A stretch of 9,522 bases of DNA from the NCBI GenBank assembly GCA_029268165.1, contig JAJUGM010000109.1, positions 1-9,522 on the forward strand, given 5' to 3'. Below the pieces are notes generated by a model. It had not been told where the DNA came from. It ran no database searches and saw only the letters and a list, made by a program, of their open reading frames with translations. The DNA is from Bacteroidota bacterium. Lineage in GTDB: Bacteria; Bacteroidota; Bacteroidia; Bacteroidales; UBA10428. Shown piece after piece: positions 6,931 through 9,522 of this stretch (the stretch's first letter is position 1; every line of letters starts with the position of its first letter). Position numbers and translations under genes: made by a program.

Positions 6931-6948
6931 ATGTGATTTTTTTCACAT
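6931..6948. promoter_or_regulatory. CRP/FNR-family-like operator palindrome
   Basis: ATGTGA-TTTTTT-TCACAT is a perfect inverted repeat and contains the full TGTGA-N6-TCACA pattern recognised by E. coli CRP, with the right spacing. It lies 80 bp before the acpH start in a 207-bp gap after pgi. A weak -7-like TAACTTTA (6988-6995) would put the transcription start near 7001, so the palindrome centre (6939.5) would sit near -61, a classic activator position. Bacteroidota carry many CRP/FNR-family regulators, but which one binds here is unknown. The T-rich middle makes a chance palindrome possible. Confidence 0.45.
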
Positions 6949-7028
6949 GATGTGGACCAATTTCTGGTGAAGTTGTTAATAATATAATAACTTTACAGAA
7001 ACACAAAAGTACAGCCAATTTATTATAA

Positions 7029-7643
7029 ATGAACTACTTGGCCCACATATACCTTTCAGGGGATGATGAAGAAGTTATCATCGGTAATTTTATTGGCGAT
7101 TTTGTAAAGGGCCATTATTTTAATCAATACACACAGTCAATACGCAAGGGAATTATACTGCACCGCTACATTGATTCGTTTACCGACACGCATGCTATAG
7201 TCAGGCGGAGTAAGCTCAGACTTAACGAAAAATATCATAAATATTCCGGAATCATCATTGATATCCTTTATGACCATTTTCTGGTTAAGAACTGGGCACA
7301 ATATAGCCATGCGCCGCTTGATGAATTTATTAAGAAGTTTTTTGACCTGGCAAACCGGTATTTTGATATCCTTCCCGAGAGTGTAAAATTTTTTCTGCCT
7401 TCTTTTATCAAAAACAACTGGATGAAAAGTTATGACACCATTGAAGGCATACAGGATGTATTGATGCGTATGTCAAGCCGCACAAGCCTTCCTGATAATA
7501 CTGAATTTGCTATGGCTGTCCTTCGGCGCGATTACGACCTTTTTGAAGCAGAATTCCAGGCTTACTTTCCTGCACTGGTTACCTATGTTACCAAGACTTT
7601 TGGCATAAAACTTATGGAAGAAAGGGTATCAAAGGATATTTAG
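7029..7643 (+). CDS. acpH: Acyl carrier protein phosphodiesterase family (AcpH, DUF479)
   Basis: AcpH removes the 4'-phosphopantetheine group from holo-acyl carrier protein in the cytoplasm, returning apo-ACP. The 204-residue product matches the family in length and motif order. It has MNYLAH at the N terminus, GNFIGDFVKG (19-28, Asp24), LHRYIDSFTD (44-53, His45 and Asp49), a D-x3-D-H motif (Asp78, Asp82, His83) and MSSRTSLPD (148-156). The His and Asp residues fit the HD-like metal site proposed for this family. The start has family-typical MNYLAH and no plausible upstream alternative. The gene stands alone, with a CRP-like palindrome 80 bp upstream, and converges on the receptor gene. Not every DUF479 protein has been tested, so ACP as substrate is inferred from the family. 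Confidence 0.87.
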   Translation: MNYLAHIYLSGDDEEVIIGNFIGDFVKGHYFNQYTQSIRKGIILHRYIDSFTDTHAIVRRSKLRLNEKYHKYSGIIIDILYDHFLVKNWAQYSHAPLDEFIKKFFDLANRYFDILPESVKFFLPSFIKNNWMKSYDTIEGIQDVLMRMSSRTSLPDNTEFAMAVLRRDYDLFEAEFQAYFPALVTYVTKTFGIKLMEERVSKDI

Positions 7644-7766
7644 CACTTAATTATATTTATATTGTAACTTTAAAACGAAAAAGGACACAATACTCGCTAA
7701 ATGATTTTGCCTCCTGTATCTCTGATACAATCAACGGAATCGCCTGTTTCGCCGGTTTTTCAGGTT
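7644..7766. other. Short convergent intergenic region
   Basis: This 123-bp gap separates the 3' ends of acpH and the receptor gene. The only foldback I see is a weak TGTATC-TCT-GATACA stem (7715-7729, six pairs), without a T-run on either side. No strong bidirectional terminator is visible, so transcripts from the two strands may overlap here. An open frame that crosses it on the minus strand is a shadow of the receptor gene. Confidence 0.4.
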
Positions 7767-9522
7767 TCACATTTTCAGATAAAGCGCGAAAACAATATTT
7801 CTTCCCGGAGCACTTATTCCTGAAGCAAAAGTGCGGTAAAGCCTGTCGGTTATGTTTTCTATTCCGGCATGAATGGCCAGATAGCGGCTGACATACCATG
7901 CAGCTTTAAAATTCAGCGTGTACCAACCTGGTACAAACGGATTACCCTTATTATCTTTTGCATAAGGCGATGCATCATTTCGTTCTGACAGCGGGAGATC
8001 GTCAAAATTCATTTTACCGTTATAATTACTGTAAAAATCAAATTTCAGATTCTTACGTACATAAGTCAGATGCGTGCTTCCGAATAATGGCGCTGCATGC
8101 CTGAGCGGGTAGTCAATCAAACTGTCTTCACTTTGCTCTGCCCCGCGCTGAAAATTCAATATACTTGTAAGGCCGAAACCCCCTCCAAACCTTATTTCTA
8201 TTTGGGTCTGAACACCATAAACATAAGCTCTTGTAATATTTTGTATTGCCTGTACCCTGCTCATTTCTCCATCATAGAGCAGACTGTCCTGTCCGTTATA
8301 ATTAAAATCACGGCGGGCGAAGGCATTGTCAAGATAGGTGTAATAAGCGCTGAAGTCGAGTTTTAGTAAGCTGACAAAGGTTTTTGATGTTCCTATTTCG
8401 GCATTCCATGCATATTCGGGCTTAAGACCCGGATTGGGCACTACTACTGACCCTGGTTCAGAATCAAACACTTTGCCTATGTCATCAACATTGGGAGCAT
8501 GAAAACCTGTAGAACCATTGCAGTATATCTGCCAGCTTACCCTGGGCATGAACACTATTCCGAAGCTTCCGTTTAAGGCACTGTTATTGTTTCTGGCGCT
8601 GACAAACGGGAAAGGGAACATATTTGTGTCAAATTCAGCTTTTACTTTATAATAACTATAACGCATACCTGCATTAAGGATAAGTTTTTCATGTATCTTG
8701 TACTTCGCATTGGCGTATATTCCGTAAGCCTGCCATATCGAACCATCTGGATAGCGTGTATTGGTAGGTGTTACCTCATGCGTATTGATATTAACACGGT
8801 TGGCAACTGATCCTATTTCATTTAACACGGCTTCGGCTCCGTAAAATAATTTCGTTTTGCTGTTTATTTCCTTATCTATGTCAATGTTCAGAGAGTATGC
8901 GCTGACATGTTCTGTCTGGTTGCGAAGCCTTTGGTTGTTGAACTTTCTGTCGTGTCTGCTTTCTTCATATTCCTGCCATGCAGCAATCAAACGCATCTGG
9001 TCATAAAAATGCTCACCGGCAGTATGTTTTATTTCAAAGCGGTTCATCATCCATTGTTGGGGGCCGTAATACCATTCAGCATAATCAAAAGTACCGTCAC
9101 CATTGGAATCAAGATAAAGACGGTCATAACGTGGAGCATCGGAAGTGGAGGAAAAATGAAATGCATAGTTGATATCCCATGCTGCAGCCGGCTTAAAGCA
9201 AACTTTTTGCATGATGTAATATTGACTGAAACCTGAACTGACCTGCACCTGAGGGTCTTTGTTGGCTACAATGGTATCATGACCATTAATGGTTTTCTGA
9301 TAAAAAGGCCTCAGGAAGTAATTGTTACCGTGTGCGCCCGCCCTTAGATCATCATAGCTGGCGTAAGTAATGCTGGTTAATAATGCCCATTTCCTGAATC
9401 CGGCATTGAAATCAAAATGCCCTGTTTTTTCATTGCTGGCAGTTGAATAACGCCCCATTACGTTCAATAAAAGCAAAGGGTTTCCGTTTTCAGTATATTT
9501 TGGCAACAGGGTATGGAAATCC
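7767..9522 (-). CDS. TonB-dependent outer-membrane receptor, C-terminal part (5' end outside window)
   Basis: This is the beta-barrel part of an outer-membrane active transporter powered by TonB-ExbB-ExbD. The frame stays open to the right edge (reading DFHTLLPKYT just before the first possible TTG at 9506). The signal peptide, plug and any N-terminal carboxypeptidase-like domain therefore lie outside. About 585 residues are visible, with alternating aromatic-rich strands. The family segment GFHAPNVDDIGKVFDSEPG (about 8450-8515) is followed by NPGLKPEYAWNAEIG, and the end GIENITDRLYRTFASGISAP...FALYLKM is the typical barrel closure, finishing with hydrophobic residues. The sequence resembles Bacteroidota receptors often annotated as haem or cobalamin transporters, but no substrate motif decides this. 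It faces acpH in convergent orientation. Its promoter is not visible. Confidence 0.9.
   Translation of the reverse strand, partial: DFHTLLPKYTENGNPLLLLNVMGRYSTASNEKTGHFDFNAGFRKWALLTSITYASYDDLRAGAHGNNYFLRPFYQKTINGHDTIVANKDPQVQVSSGFSQYYIMQKVCFKPAAAWDINYAFHFSSTSDAPRYDRLYLDSNGDGTFDYAEWYYGPQQWMMNRFEIKHTAGEHFYDQMRLIAAWQEYEESRHDRKFNNQRLRNQTEHVSAYSLNIDIDKEINSKTKLFYGAEAVLNEIGSVANRVNINTHEVTPTNTRYPDGSIWQAYGIYANAKYKIHEKLILNAGMRYSYYKVKAEFDTNMFPFPFVSARNNNSALNGSFGIVFMPRVSWQIYCNGSTGFHAPNVDDIGKVFDSEPGSVVVPNPGLKPEYAWNAEIGTSKTFVSLLKLDFSAYYTYLDNAFARRDFNYNGQDSLLYDGEMSRVQAIQNITRAYVYGVQTQIEIRFGGGFGLTSILNFQRGAEQSEDSLIDYPLRHAAPLFGSTHLTYVRKNLKFDFYSNYNGKMNFDDLPLSERNDASPYAKDNKGNPFVPGWYTLNFKAAWYVSRYLAIHAGIENITDRLYRTFASGISAPGRNIVFALYLKM

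Noticed and set aside
7657..7899. Minus-strand 80-codon frame overlapping the receptor 3' end and the gap after it
   Set aside because: Most of it is out-of-frame receptor sequence. The composition is cysteine- and histidine-rich without a motif pattern, as expected of a shadow frame.
8097..9236. Plus-strand open frames of 64-109 codons inside the receptor region
   Set aside because: They lie antisense to a well-supported TonB-dependent receptor, have no family motifs and look like frame shadows.

Overview
The window is AT-rich DNA that looks like a Bacteroidota chromosome, probably Bacteroidales or a related environmental lineage. Supporting signs are a large TonB-dependent outer-membrane receptor of a Bacteroidota-like type, a short-signal lipoprotein ending in a Cys-Lys-Lys start, gene starts without Shine-Dalgarno sequences, at least one good TAnnTTTG-type promoter, and a purine-rich AAGAAC-like intergenic repeat. 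The genus cannot be fixed from the sequence.

Layout, left to right. Positions 1-268 hold one copy of an interspersed repeat (23-170) and a good promoter (219-247). They lead into rlmD (269-1672), an iron-sulfur 23S rRNA m5U methyltransferase with all key residues. Positions 1673-2164 are a gene-free block made almost wholly of inverted repeats: a 59-nt hairpin touching the rlmD stop, a MITE-like element with 15-bp perfect terminal inverted repeats (1733-2025) that contains a second copy of the 148-bp repeat, and a further 20-bp-stem hairpin (2027-2080). Then come a small four-helix membrane protein of unknown function (2165-2581), a class I SAM-dependent methyltransferase (2627-3391) and an orphan lipoprotein (3470-4228).

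After a purine-rich repeat wrapped around a palindrome (4268-4358) comes a tight two-gene operon, gpsA-pgi (4462-6821). It joins glycerol-3-phosphate supply for phospholipid synthesis to glucose-6-phosphate/fructose-6-phosphate interconversion. A 207-bp gap with a perfect TGTGA-N6-TCACA palindrome precedes an acyl-carrier-protein phosphodiesterase of the AcpH family (7029-7643). Facing it on the minus strand is the 3' part of a TonB-dependent receptor gene, cut by the right edge of the window (7767-9522).

Most genes are housekeeping or common envelope genes. I see no CRISPR array, phage gene, transposase, toxin-antitoxin pair, tRNA or rRNA. The least ordinary content is the palindromic repeat family on both sides of rlmD. 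Its parts share one 13-bp end motif and could fold either as separate hairpins or as one large cruciform. Smaller points of interest are the CRP-like operator before acpH and an EF-hand-like loop in the receptor.
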